Part shown: positions 22,268-32,650 of the stretch, one piece after another
Position numbering within the stretch: the first letter of the stretch is position 1
Layout: every line of letters starts with the position of its first letter
Source of the DNA: Rhizomys pruinosus
Taxonomy: Eukaryota; Chordata; Mammalia; Rodentia; Spalacidae
DNA: 64,000 nt
Reading direction: 5' to 3'
Assembly: GCA_009823505.1 (NCBI GenBank)
Contig: VZQC01006589.1
Location: 3,498,972-3,562,971 of the forward strand
Made by a program: the position numbers and the translations under genes
The notes under the pieces: model-generated
The model's database searches: none
What the model was told of the DNA's origin: nothing
The model's input: only the letters and a program-made list of their open reading frames with translations

Positions 22268-22375
22268 AGCCACGCCCCCTACGTAACGAGCCTCAGACCC
22301 CGCCCACTGCACAGCCTGATTGGTGGAGCTCGCGCGCGAGCGCCCGCTGCCCGCCCCGGGCTGACAGGGCGGCGA
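22268..22375. promoter_or_regulatory. GC-box / inverted CCAAT cluster at the upstream edge of the island
   Basis: Within 110 bp there are cacgccccct, ccccgccc (22,298-22,305), attgg (22,319-22,323, a CCAAT box on the minus strand), the palindrome tcgcgcgcga (22,330-22,339) and a further gcccgccccgg. The cluster lies 1.3-1.4 kb upstream of the CTDSPL start codon. It could be the distal promoter, or the promoter of a divergent non-coding transcript. Confidence 0.45.
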
Positions 22376-23307
22376 GTTGGGCCTGCAAGTTGGAACTAGA
22401 AGGCGCGGGCGCCGACGGGCTCCGATCCTCCGGAGCTGAGGGGCCGCTTGCTCACTCATGCCCGTGCTCTGGCTGGCACTCAGAGCTGACGGCGGCCGGA
22501 GGCCCTAGATACTGGGAGTCCTGGTCCAGCTCCGCGCGCCACAGGCTCTCCTGAACCCCCAGGCTGCAAAGCACCCGGAAATGTCCACTGCCCGGGCCCC
22601 CTAGGTGTTCACAGCCCCGCGTGCCATGAAGTTGGTCCTCTAGAACCCATTGCCCCGCGCACCGACTAGCTACCCGATTGCTGATGCGTGCTGAGCGTTC
22701 GCAGACCATCTCTCCGGTCATCCTGGGCCCCGAATCTAGAGGCCCCCTCCGCCTTACCGCATACCCCGAGGTCCCCCTAAAAGTCCACACACCCCAGCTC
22801 TTCACTCCAACACCTAGCCCGGACCCCTTTGCAGGCCGCCTGGCTGTACTGTCCTCTCCCTGTACCCCGATCTCCGCTCCTCGCTGCCCATCCAAGACAC
22901 CCTTCACCCGGCATCCCGTACCGATCGCAAACATCTTCCACGGTCTCGGGCTGAAGAGCCTTCCTGGGGCCCCCCAACCAGCCATCCCGCCTCCACCCGA
23001 GGTCTCCAGCCCGCGCACGGGCCTCTGAGCTGTTCGGGTCCAGCCGCGCTCCTCCATCCATGCCGCCCGGCCCACCCAACCCGCGCCGCTGCTCCAGCAT
23101 CGCACCCGCGGGTTCTCCCGGGGCCCCACCGCACCCTCCGCCCACCCCGCTCCCGGCCCCAGATCCCACCCCCTGCGTGGCGCCCCTTCCGCCCTCCACT
23201 CACCGCGGACTCGGCCCCGCACCCCTCACCCCACCCTGGAGCGGGCGGGCAGCGCTGGCGGCGGCGGAGGCCGGTCCCCGGGCCCGGACACACCCACCCG
23301 CCCGCCC

Positions 23308-23372
23308 TCCTTTTCTCCCTCCCTTCCTCCCTCCCTCGCTCCCTCTCTCCCGCCCTCGCTCGGCGCTCGCTC
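23308..23372 (-). promoter_or_regulatory. CT-rich tract; G-quadruplex motif on the minus strand
   Basis: The + strand reads tctccctcccttcctccctc and continues similarly. On the minus strand at least four runs of three G lie within about 20 bases (ggagggaggaagggaggga), which fits a G4 consensus. The position is about 320-385 bp upstream of the start codon. Confidence 0.6.
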
Positions 23373-23469
23373 CTTCCCTCCGTCGCCCGCCCGCTCCCGC
23401 TTCCCGCGGCGCCGGGCCTCCCGCTCCGCCTCCCGGTGCGCGGCTCTCCCGGGCGCGGCTCCGGGGTTC

Positions 23470-23775
23470 ATGGTGACGAGGCGGCGGCCGCTCGAGCCCA
23501 GCGGCGGCGGCGGGAGCTGGGGCGCGGGCCCCGGCCGCCTCTCTCCGAGCGCGGGGCCGGGCGGCGGGCGCGCCCAGGCGGCGGCAGCGAGCGCCCCAGC
23601 GTGCCGCGCCCCCGCGCGCCCACCGCGCCGCGCCCCCGCGCGCCTGGCTTGCCCGGGGCCGGGCCTGCGGGCGGCCGGCGTGCGGCGCACCCATGGACCG
23701 CCCGGCCATCATCACCCAGGTGACCAACCCCAAGGAGGACGAGGGCCGATCGCTAGGAGCAGGCGAGAAAGGTGA
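23470..23775 (+). other. Possible overlapping upstream ORF
   Basis: An ATG at 23,470 (ttcATGgtg, poor context) opens a 101-codon frame that stops at 23,775, just past the exon 1 donor. It is 223 bp upstream of the CTDSPL start and therefore out of frame. It matters only if the transcript begins before it. After splicing at 23,772 its end would change. Confidence 0.3.
23693..23771 (+). CDS. CTDSPL: CTDSPL coding exon 1 (partial CDS, N-terminal 26 residues)
   Basis: CTDSPL (SCP3, HYA22, RBSP3) is a nuclear small phosphatase of the DxDx(T/V) HAD class. It dephosphorylates serine in the RNA polymerase II C-terminal repeat and acts with the REST silencer. Here only the N-terminal leader is encoded: MDRPAIITQVTNPKEDEG then RSLGAGEK. 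I recognise it from the conserved CTDSPL start, which as I recall reads MDGP and RLPG at the variable spots. The catalytic DLDETL motif belongs to later exons not present here. The start is the only in-frame ATG near the conserved peptide, with G at +4 but C at -3. The exon ends after the first base of a codon at a gtgagg donor, and a following GCC (Ala) codon would restore the known protein. It sits at the end of the CpG island. The gene call is strong, and the transcription start is unknown. Confidence 0.9.
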
Positions 23776-23777
23776 GG
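23772..23777 (+). other. CTDSPL: Splice donor of CTDSPL exon 1
   Basis: GAGAAAG|gtgagg is a good match to a U2-type donor. The intron interrupts a codon after its first base (phase 1), as expected for the join to the next CTDSPL residue, alanine. Confidence 0.85.
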
Positions 23778-24234
23778 AGGGGCGCGGGCGGCTGCAGCGG
23801 GGGGCGTGTGTGTAGATGGAGTTTGCACTGTGCGCCCGCACGGGCCTGGGGGAGGGGTGCACCCGGCCGGGAGGGTGCGTGGGTGTGGGGTGCGCCTGGA
23901 GCAGAGAGGCTGTGAGGGTGCGTGTGCTGGCTGAGTGTGCATGCGCGGCCGAGAAGTTGGGATCCGGTGTGTGCTCTTGGAAGAATTCGTGTGGGCACTT
24001 CACAGAGCCCCTGTGAGGGTACTGAGCCGATGACAGGTTGTAAGTGTGTGCACCTTCCTGTCCGCGCAGGCCGCCCGAGGGATTGTAAAGGTGTGTGTTC
24101 CTGACAGGCTGAGTGTTTGTACTTATGTGGAGATCTGTGTGTATCTGATTGAGAGGTGCTGGGGTGTGTGTGCAGGGGCCTGAGCTGCACAGGTTGGAAG
24201 TGTGTTCACTCCTCATGGAGTTTGTGTTGTGTGC

Positions 24235-24271
<37 letters not shown>

Positions 24272-25396
24272 AAGGGAGAGAGAGTGTGTTGAGAGGGTTT
24301 ATGTGTGAGATTGTGTATGGGCCTCCCAGACCAAGAACCTGTGTGTACAGATGAATGTGCACACACACGCTTGTGCCTATTTGTGCACCATTGAGGCCAT
24401 GTCTCTTGAGTATATTCAGTTGGTTGTGCAAGTGGAAGAGTGTGGAGTGAAGAGGAGCTTACCCCCCACACACACCGCACCCCCACACTTCCTTTTTAGC
24501 TCTTGTCCCAGTGCTACCAGCCTGTTAGGACCTCCAAGGCTCAGCTCCCTCGGGGCCCCTTTGAGGACCCAGCTCTAACTCGCACTCCTAAAGCCCTTAG
24601 GGTGCCAAGACCACAGCTGGTCAAGGATTCATCCAACACATTGTTTATTTGGGAGCACATTTTGGCCCCAGTCCTCGCTGATCCCTTTTTGCTTTTTTTC
24701 TTGGTGTTTCGGTCCTTCTGAGCTGACGCCTCCTCTCAGGTGCTGGGCTCCCTGACCCTGTAGTGTCCTGAGGGTGGGATAGACTATTTTGAAGAGCCGA
24801 CCTATCTGGCTTGGTTTGTTCTGGTGACTAAAGCTTGCCTGGCTGTCTTCCTGCCATTTGTAGCACAAACACCTGGACCCCGGGGGCTGTGTTTGCCCTC
24901 GCCATGCCTGACCTGGCTATAGCAGACATTGGAAAAGAGTCAGATTTCTTTCCACATGCCTCCACCCTTGTGTGCCAGTGCACTGAGCCAGGAGTGCAGC
25001 CCTACTACGATGCAGGGGTGGGAAAAACGTTGTACTACCTCTCCCTAGGGCAAGCCCACCAGGCCCATGGAAATACTCCTCAGAGGTTCCCACAGGAACC
25101 CATTTTTCCTCTGTAGACTGTAAACATTGCCTGTGTCTACAGACTGGTTTTCTTTTATGTCAAATAAAAAGTTCAAACTCTCCCCAGCAGTTTCCTATCC
25201 CCTTTAAATGAGCTAAAAAATAAATAAATAAAATAAAATAAATCACAAGAGTATTCCAGGTGACTCCTGTGTCTCCCTGAGAAGCAGACATCTTCCCACT
25301 CTGAAGTCTAGCCTTCCCACCAAAGGGGCTGGCTATATTTTCTCAGGGAGACTCCTTGAAGGAGCTTGCTTAGCCTGTGCTCTTCAGCCACTGTGG
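23778..25396. other. Start of intron 1, unique
   Basis: It is GC-rich to about 24,100 and then ordinary. Apart from the TG/GA tract at 24,231 and a short taaa run at 25,215-25,240 I see no repeat or RNA gene. Confidence 0.45.
24231..24289. repeat. (TG)n-(GA)n microsatellite
   Basis: tgtgtgtgtgtgtg followed by about 22 bp of ga repeats, gaaagg and further ga. It lies 460 bp into intron 1. Confidence 0.95.
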
Positions 25397-26880
25397 ACTG
25401 TTTGATGAGATAGTTGGCCAGAGAGACTCCTCAGCTCTTGTTGGGAGAGGTCTGGGGGGAGTAAGGACACATTTGTCACTGCCCTGATCCTCCGCTGCTC
25501 TCACCTGAGTCTTTTCCAAACTCAGATTTTTGAAGCAGAGTCAGTATACCCAAATCCAAATCCTGTACACATACTGAAGGTGTTTGTCCTATTCAGCTTG
25601 TTTGCACTGCTTTCCGTGACAGTCGTTTAAGGTCTTTACCAGCCAGTTTTGTTTGTTTTCCAGTGTCAGATTGGTTATTTGTTAACTGATAAGGGAATTC
25701 CTTACCTGCTGTCCTGGGGTGGGGTAGCTGGCTAGTTGAACCTTCTTGCTGAAGCATTAAAGTCCTACTGAATTGAGTGTTTCACTCTGGAAAGTCAATA
25801 TAAATTTGGTCATCTGTAGTATATACTATAGCAATATATTTGAGGATGAGTTTTTTTTTTGTTTTGGGAAGACAGTTTTATTTATTCTTTAACAGCCACA
25901 CATACCCACTCCAACTCCCCAGTCCATCTTCTCCACAAACCCCCCAACATCTGTTCTTTCTACCTTCGTGTCTTCTTCTGAGAGTCAAATTTTGAAACAG
26001 CTTCCTCAGAATAATAAACCACCAAACAGGTTCAGCAATGTTTCCAGCCTAAGTATGTTGATAACTTCAGATAGGCATAACGTATTTTGCATCATTTAAA
26101 TTAAGACGATCATTTTGCCATTAAATATTGGGCCTGCAATGCTTGAAAGTTTTTGTGGTAAGAAAGAGATTGTTGGTTTTAAATGTTTGGTTTCATTATT
26201 TGTTCTGTAAAACAGGAACAATAGTGACCAGTCCTGGGTTCGATGTGAGGGCTGAAGGAGAGTGTGTGTGGAGTCTGCCTGGTGCACCAGTGTGCCACTA
26301 TTCCATAAATCTTTCTTTCCGTGTAGGCTTACAAAGAAGTACGATGTGGTTTCACACGTGTCGAATTACACACGGGAATTCTTGACACAGAGCCATGTAG
26401 TAGTAGTGCACCACTCAGAAATTACTGTCACTGTCAGCCTAGCTTGGCATGAAGAGCTCCTTCATTACAGTTGTGTTTGTGATTTGGTTGATAGTGTAAA
26501 GATACAGGGTTGAATTCTCCCATCAGTTTAACTCAGCCTTCTTTGCTATCTGGAAATTTCCTTCAATGATTGATAAATGGAAATCACGAAGCATAGTAGA
26601 AAAGTTGACAAGAGAGCGGAGCAAGAAAGTCACGAAGGGGGGCTGGAGAGATAGCCTAGCGGTTAAGAGCACCGACGCTCTTGCAGAGGACCCGGGTTCG
26701 ATCCCCAGCACCCACATGGCGGCTAAGAACCGTCTGTAACTCCAATTCCAGGAGAACTCCAGTTCCAGGGGAATCCGAGACCCTCTTCTGACCTCCGCGG
26801 CATTGCACGACACGGGTGCACAGACCTGCATGCAGACAGTACATTCATACACATACAAAAATAAAAAAAATAAAAAAAAA
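25397..26880. repeat. Duplicated block, copy A (with a B2 at its end)
   Basis: It starts actgtttgatgagatagt and ends in a B2 SINE (26,640-26,880). The whole block recurs after the N at 27,004. The non-SINE part shows no recognisable repeat or exon. Confidence 0.9.
26640..26880 (+). repeat. B2-type SINE with internal duplication
   Basis: ggggctggagagatagccta, the aattccaggagaactccagt module, and a tail of taaaaaaaataaaaaaaaa. Its left flank aaagtcacgaagggg looks like the target site. Confidence 0.95.
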
Positions 26881-27003
26881 GTAAGTCATAATATCAAGCA
26901 GATCATCAGATAAAGGAAGAAAACAGATATATAAGCTAAAAGTTAAAATATAATCTGGCACCTTCAGATCTGGACATGTCCATGGGTGAATGGAAAAATA
27001 GAA

Positions 27004-27004
27004 N
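27004..27004. other. Single N between duplicated blocks
   Basis: The base before copy B. As at 2,715, a single N is followed immediately by a repeat of sequence already seen upstream, which suggests an unmerged contig overlap. Confidence 0.9.
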
Positions 27005-28495
27005 ACTGTTTGATGAGATAGTTGGCCAGAGAGACTCCTCAGCTCTTGTTGGGAGAGGTCTGGGGGGAGTAAGGACACATTTGTCACTGCCCTGATCCTC
27101 CGCTGCTCTCACCTGAGTCTTTTCCAAACTCAGATTTTTGAAGCAGAGTTCAGTAATTACCAAATCAAATCCTGTACACATACTGAAGGTGTTGGTCCTA
27201 TTCAGCTGTTGCACTGCTTTCCGTGACAGTCAGGTTTAAGGTCTTTACCAGCCAGTTTTTTTGTATTTCCAGTGTCAGATTGGTTATTTGTTAACTGATA
27301 AGGGAATTCCTTACCCTGGCTGTCCTGGGTGGGGTAAGCTGGCTAGTTGAACCTTCTTGCTGAAGCATTAAAGTCCTACTGAATTGAGTGTTTCACTCTG
27401 GAAAGTCAATATAAATTTGGTCATCTGTAGTATATACTATAGCAATATATTTGAGGATGAAGTTTTTTGTTTTGTTTGGGAAAGACAGTTTTATTTATTC
27501 TTTAACAGCCACACATACCCACTCCAACTCCCCAGTCCATCTTCTCCACAAACCCCCCAACATCTGTTCTTTCTACCTTCGTGTCTTCTTCTGAGAGTCA
27601 AATTTTGAAACAGCTTCCTCAGAATAATAAACCACCAAACAGGTTCAGCAATGTTTCCAGCCTAAGTATGTTGATAACTTCAGATAGGCATAACGTATTT
27701 TGCATCATTTAAATTAAGACGATCATTTTGCCATTAAATATTGGGCCTGCAATGCTTGAAAGTTTTTGTGGTAAGAAAGAGATTGTTGGTTTTAAAATGT
27801 TTGTGTTTCATTATTTGTTCTGTATAAACAGGAACAATAGTGACCAGTCTGGGTTCGATGTGAGGGCTGAAGAGAGGTGTGTGTGGAGTCTGCCTGGTGC
27901 ACCAGTGTGCCACTATTCCATAAATCTTTCTTTCCGTGTAGGCTTACAAAGAAGTACGATGTGGTTTCACACGTGTCGAATTACACACGGGAATTCTTGA
28001 CACAGAGCCATGTAGTAGTAGTGCACCACTCAGAAATTACTGTCACTGTCAGCCTAGCTTGGCATGAAGAGCTCCTTCATTACAGTTGTGTTTGTGATTT
28101 GGTTGATAGTGTAAAGATACAGGTTGAATTCTGCCCATCAGTTTAACCAGCCTTCTTTGCTATCCTGAAATTTCCTCAATGATTGATAAAATGGATAATC
28201 ACGAAAGACATAGTAGAAAAGTTACAGAGAGCGGAGCAAGAAAGTCACGTAAGGGGGGCTGGAGGGAGATGCTAGCTGGTTAAGAGCACAGACGCTCTGC
28301 AGAAGGACCGCGGTTCGATCCCCAGCACCCACCATGGCGGAAGAACCGTCTGTAAACTCCACAATTCCAGGAAACTCCAGTTCAGGGGAATCTCGAGACC
28401 GCTCTTCTGACCTCCGTGGCATTGCAGCGACACGGAAAGTGCCAGACCCTGCATGCAAACAATACATTCATACAACTATACTAAAATAAAAAAAA
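27005..28495. repeat. Duplicated block, copy B (indel-rich)
   Basis: It aligns throughout with 25,397-26,880. Differences are mainly one-base insertions and deletions (for example caggtttaagg for cgtttaagg, and gtataaacagg for gtaaaacagg). They become frequent in the B2 (28,257-28,495). This error pattern is what unpolished long reads produce. Confidence 0.9.
28257..28495 (+). repeat. B2-type SINE, indel-damaged copy
   Basis: Same element as 26,640-26,880 but with many single-base changes of length (gagggagatgctagctggtt, cacccaccatggcggaag). It is followed by gaaagtcacgaagggg and a further B2. Confidence 0.85.
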
Positions 28496-28514
28496 AAAAA
28501 GAAAGTCACGAAGG

Positions 28515-28758
28515 GGGGCTGGAGAGATAGCCTAAGCGGTTAAGAGCACCGCGCTCTTGCACAGGAAGGAAACCCGGGTTCGATCCCCAGCACCCACATT
28601 GCGCCTAAGAAAACCGCTGTAACTCCAATTCCAGGAGAAACTCCAGTTCCAGGGGAATCCGAGACCTTTCTTCTGACCTCCGCAAGGCATTGCATGACAC
28701 GGTGCGCACAGACCTGCATGCAAACAATACATTCATACACATACAAAAAAAAAAAAAA
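28515..28758 (+). repeat. B2-type SINE, third neighbouring copy
   Basis: It starts gggggctggagagatagcct, has indels like its neighbour, and ends in an A tail followed by tgtcacgaagaggggg. With the preceding copy it forms a B2-target-B2-target arrangement. Confidence 0.85.
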
Positions 28759-29756
28759 AATGTCACGAAGAGGGGGACTGGGTGGCCAGTGACTGTGTGA
28801 GCTGATGATACTCCCCTGTCAGTTTGGTTAAACATTTAAAAGACTGTCAGTATTCAAAGCTGACGGCTGTTTGGGAAATGGATACTCTCAGTAGACTTGT
28901 AAGAAAACGAAATGAGTAGGAATGTTTGAAGAGTAATTTAGTACTGAAAGTTGAAGAATGCATTTGGCTGCAAGTAACCGAAAACCAGACTTCCTGTAGC
29001 CTAAACTAAAAGTTTATTCCTCTCCGGTAACTAGCAGCCCGGAGGTAGGCCACTTTGGCTTTGGTTGAGCAACGTATTGATGCCAAAGTCAACATCACAG
29101 TGATTCTTTTGGTTTTCCCACATGTTGCATCGTGGCTGAAACCCCTAGAAACACCATAACCACCTTTGAGGCAGGAAAACCAGATGGTACCAGTTCTGTG
29201 TGTCCCTTTTACCTGGAAATCTAAACATTCCTGGGGACTACCTAATAAACTTTTGATTTTGTTTAATTGGCCGGAACTCAGTCACATGACCTCCCTAACT
29301 GCCAGCAAAAGTGAGGAAAGTCAGTTTGCAGCAGTTTCCTACCTATGTTGGAGGAAAGAAAGACACTGGAAATAGGTGGGAACAACTGTTGATTCAGCCA
29401 ATCAGCAGCCTTAGCTATATCGCCCCAGTTTTACTTCTGTCATAGAAAAATCACCTCATTTGCACTCAAAGAAATATGTGAATGATCGTCATGGATGACT
29501 GTAATGCTTTCAATAACAAAAATTCAAACTGTTTTGTGTCAAAAGGCAAAGAGGATTAGGGTACATCGATTCTGGAGAATGGTGTGAGGCTGTTGAAACA
29601 AATGAGTTCAGTTCCATCTAAACATAGGGACATGTGAATTTCTAAGATATTTCAAAGGGAGCAAAGGAATCTGAAGAATGATATAAACAATATGGTCCTA
29701 TTTTGTTTTTTTAAATCTCAAATACACAAAACTGTACATATGTCAAGAAATACACA

Positions 29757-29799
<43 letters not shown>

Positions 29800-30304
29800 T
29801 AACCTGGAAGGAAATAAACAGACAGGGGTGGTTATCTCTAGGAAGAAGACCAAAGTGGAAAGTGAGGGAACTTTGCCTGTTTGTTTAAACGTTAATGAAA
29901 ATGTGCTTGTGTTGTATGGGTGAGTTTTTAACTAAAAAAGGAAATATCTCATAGCTCTTTGGAGGGAAAGAAATAATTTGAAGGCCTTGCACAATAACAA
30001 ATAAAAACCCAAGAAGCCCCAATTAATATTCAATAATACCAAGAATATTTCAGTGCTAGATGAACAGTTAATTGTTTTGTGAGTTTATATATTTCCCTGA
30101 TGAGATTACTGCAGGCAAGTGTGTTGGTACAGATGTTGTGGCCCAAATTACTAAAATACAAGTGTTTGCAACCCTTAGTCTTAACCCTGAAACTGCCAAC
30201 CTTGGTGGTGCTAACAAAATTATAGCAAACAGAAGTCTCTTGTAAGGAGTCTAGCCATCTTGTAAGGAATTATTTCAGATGACAAAATGTATTTGAAGTA
30301 GGTT
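28759..30304. other. Mostly unique intron
   Basis: Around 28,960-29,330 (ggctgcaagtaaccgaaaac, tttaattggccggaactcag, gtcacatgacctccc) it resembles an ancient mammal-wide repeat whose family I cannot name. A (CA)n tract is at 29,757-29,797. Nothing else was recognised. Confidence 0.4.
29757..29797. repeat. (CA)n microsatellite
   Basis: About 19 perfect ac units. Confidence 0.95.
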
Positions 30305-30442
30305 CAGTTTATGGGGGCAGGGATTGAGACAAGGTCTCATGTAGTTCAAGCTACCTTGGAACTTCCATGTAGCCAAAGCTGGTCTTGAGCTCCTGATCCT
30401 CCTAAGTGCTGGGATTATAGGTGTGTGACAGCACGGGCAGCT
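30305..30442 (-). repeat. B1 SINE, reverse, old
   Basis: gagacaaggtctcatgtagt, tagccaaagctggtcttgag, gtgctgggattataggtgtg and gcacgggcagct. Confidence 0.75.
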
Positions 30443-30519
30443 AATTAAGTTTTTAAAATTAAACTTCTGTTTAGAGATAATTTTAGATTCCCATGTAGTT
30501 ACAAGAAATCACGCAGATC

Positions 30520-30735
30520 CACAAATGGAATGTGAGTACAATTTCAGCACTATAGAGGCTAAAGCAAGGAGAGTTATACCATCACGAATTTGAGGCTAAC
30601 CTGTAGCAAGCCTCTGCCAAGAAAAAGGAAGGGAGGGAAGGAGAGAGAGGGAGGGAGGGAGGGAAGGAAGGAGGGAGGATGGAGGGAGGGAGGGAGGGAG
30701 GGAGGGAGGAAAGGAAGGAAAGGGAAAGGAATCAC
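30520..30735 (+). repeat. B1-like relic with a (GGGA/GGAA)n tail
   Basis: aatttcagcactatagaggc and gaatttgaggctaacct look like a decayed B1. From about 30,628 the tail has expanded into purine-only ggga/ggaa repeats. Confidence 0.6.
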
Positions 30736-31201
30736 ATGAGATACCTCTAGTCCCCAGTTTTTTCCAGTGCTAACACTTTGCAAAACTATGGAATAGTATC
30801 TCAGTCAAAATGTTGAAAATGACCTTGTCAAGACAAGAGTTCCAATACCAGAAAGTTCCATCCTCTTTTCTCTGCCTCTCCCTACCCCCTCCTTAGCCCA
30901 GGGGCAATCCCTTATCTGTTCTCCGTTTCTAAAATTTTGCCATTTCAGAAGTGTTAGCAAACTGGAGTTGAACAGTGTATATTGTTTTTTCACTTTGCTT
31001 TTTTTCCCCCTTATGTAATTCTCTAGAGAGTCTTCTAAATTGTTTCTTGTATTAATACTTTGCTCTTCCCCCCCCCTCACCGAGTAGAGTTCAGTGGTGC
31101 AGATATACCACAGTTTGTTTGCTCATCTTTTGAAGAACATCTGGGTTATTTTGATTTGGGGCATTATGAATAAAGCAGCTACAGACACATGAACATTTTA
31201 T

Positions 31202-31350
31202 TTTTGAGATAGGGTCTCACCATGTAGCTCTGACTGGCCTGGAAATCTGGAACTCACTCTGTAGACCAGGCTGGCCTTGAACTCACAGAGATCCACCTGC
31301 CTTTGTCTCTTGAGTGCCGGGAGTAAAGACATGCCCTACCACACCTAGAT
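31202..31350 (-). repeat. B1 SINE, reverse
   Basis: ttgagatagggtctcaccat, gtagaccaggctggccttga and ctaccacacctaga. Confidence 0.9.
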
Positions 31351-31491
31351 TGAACATTTTTATGCAGAACTAAATCTTTGGATAAATGCCCAGGAGCAGC
31401 TGCAATTACTAGGTCATATGGTGGTTATGTGTTTGATGATTTTTTTATTTAAAAGAAACTATGAAGTTTTTTCATGAGTAACCATATCACT

Positions 31492-31494
<3 letters not shown>

Positions 31495-31534
<40 letters not shown>

Positions 31535-31675
31535 CTTGGTCTTTTTGAGACAGTGTCTCCCTTTAGTCCCAGCTGACCTGGAGCTTGCTCTGTAGACCAG
31601 GCTGGACTTGAACTCACAGAGATCCGTCTGCCTCTGCCTCCTCAGTGCTGGGATTAAAGGTACCACCATGCCCAG
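31495..31675 (-). repeat. (TTTA)n plus B1 SINE, reverse
   Basis: About 11 ttta units form the expanded tail. They are followed by gagacagtgtctccctttag, gaccaggctggacttgaact and taccaccatgcccagc. Confidence 0.9.
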
Positions 31676-31717
31676 CATTACTTGCTTTCTTACCAGCAGT
31701 ATATAAGACATCCTGTT

Positions 31718-31900
31718 GGGGCTGGAGAGATGGCTCAGCGGTTAAGAGCACTGACTACTCTTGCAGAGGACCTGGGTTCGATTCTCAGCACCCACATGGC
31801 AGCTAAGAACCGTCTTAGCCAGCCTGGTCTACATAGCGAGTTCCAGGCCGGCTGGGACTAAAGGGAGATCCTGTCTCAAAAAGACCAAAAAAAAAAAAAA
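31718..31900 (+). mobile_element. Chimeric SINE: B2 head joined to B1 tail
   Basis: Bases 31,718 to about 31,815 are a B2 head (ggggctggagagatggctca to aagaaccgtct). The sequence then changes to the second half of a B1 (tagccagcctggtctacata, gggagatcctgtctcaaaaa) and a poly(A) tail. The direct repeat gacat(c/t)ctgtt at 31,707-31,717 and 31,901-31,911 encloses the whole. This shows the chimera was inserted as one RNA-derived unit. Confidence 0.9.
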
Positions 31901-31944
31901 GACATTCTGTTCACCTAAATTCTCTCTAGCATTTGGTTTTTAAA

Positions 31945-31953
31945 ATTATTTTA

Positions 31954-31987
<34 letters not shown>

Positions 31988-32262
31988 CGCGCGCGCGTGC
32001 ACGTGCACGTGCAGAGGCCAGAGGGGGAAGTCAGGTGTCCTGCTCTATCACTCTCTGCTTTATTCCTTTGATTCAGAGCTTCTCACTGAACCAGGAGCTG
32101 GGCTGGGGGCCAGCTAGCTCCAGTGACCCTTGCCTACTCAGCACTGGGGTTACAGACTTGTACAGTACTTTTTCTATGTTGCTGAGGATTTGAACTTGGG
32201 TCCTCATGCTTACACAGCAAGGGTCTTCTTACCCAGTACATCATCTCCCTTGCCCTGTTGTC
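31945..32262 (-). repeat. B4-type SINE, reverse, with (TG)n(CG)n start
   Basis: A TG tract (31,958-31,985) passes into gcgcgcgcgtgcacgtgcac, an alternating purine-pyrimidine stretch. It continues gcagaggccagagggggaag and ends atgcttacacagcaagggtc ... catctcccttgccc. Confidence 0.7.
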
Positions 32263-32503
32263 ACCTTTGTATATAAACATTCTTGTAGGTGTGGGGTGAT
32301 CACTCATTACCATTTTATTTTCATTTTACTGATGGCTGATAATATTGAGCATCTTTTCATTTGCTTGCTTTTCCTTCTGTAGATCTTCTTTGGTGAGGTA
32401 GCCCTTTACATCCTTTGTAGTTTGAAAATATTGTGTGCATTTAAATGCATGGTCCATCCATTCTTAGCCTGTATTTTTTTTTTAATAAGTTAGGAGACTT
32501 AAG

Positions 32504-32650
32504 CCAGGTGTGATGGTACGCACCTTTAATCCCAGCATTCAGGAGGCAGAGGCAGGAGGATCTCTGAGTTCAAGGCCAGCCTAGTCAATAGAGTGAGTTC
32601 CAGGATAGTTTGGGGCTATAGGGAGACCCTGACTCAAAAAGACCAAAATA
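32504..32650 (+). repeat. B1 SINE
   Basis: gccaggtgtgatggtacgca, tttaatcccagcattcagga, gttcaaggccagcctagtca and ccctgactcaaaaagacc. Confidence 0.9.

Larger units (their letters stand above)
22250..23860. promoter_or_regulatory. CTDSPL: CpG island at the CTDSPL 5' end
   Basis: CpG dinucleotides are dense from about 22,250 and peak at 23,200-23,700, against a CpG-poor surrounding region. The island ends just after the first coding exon. No TATA box is apparent at a sensible distance, which fits a CpG-island promoter with dispersed starts. Long open frames on both strands inside it (up to 428 codons on the minus strand) reflect scarcity of A/T-rich stop codons and are not called as genes. Confidence 0.85.

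Noticed and set aside
22452..24486. Long open frames in the CpG island (256, 140 and 428 codons on the minus strand; about 100-140 on the plus strand)
   Set aside because: GC-rich DNA rarely contains stops. The translations are low-complexity Pro/Arg/Ala/Gly, overlap each other on both strands and show no domain.
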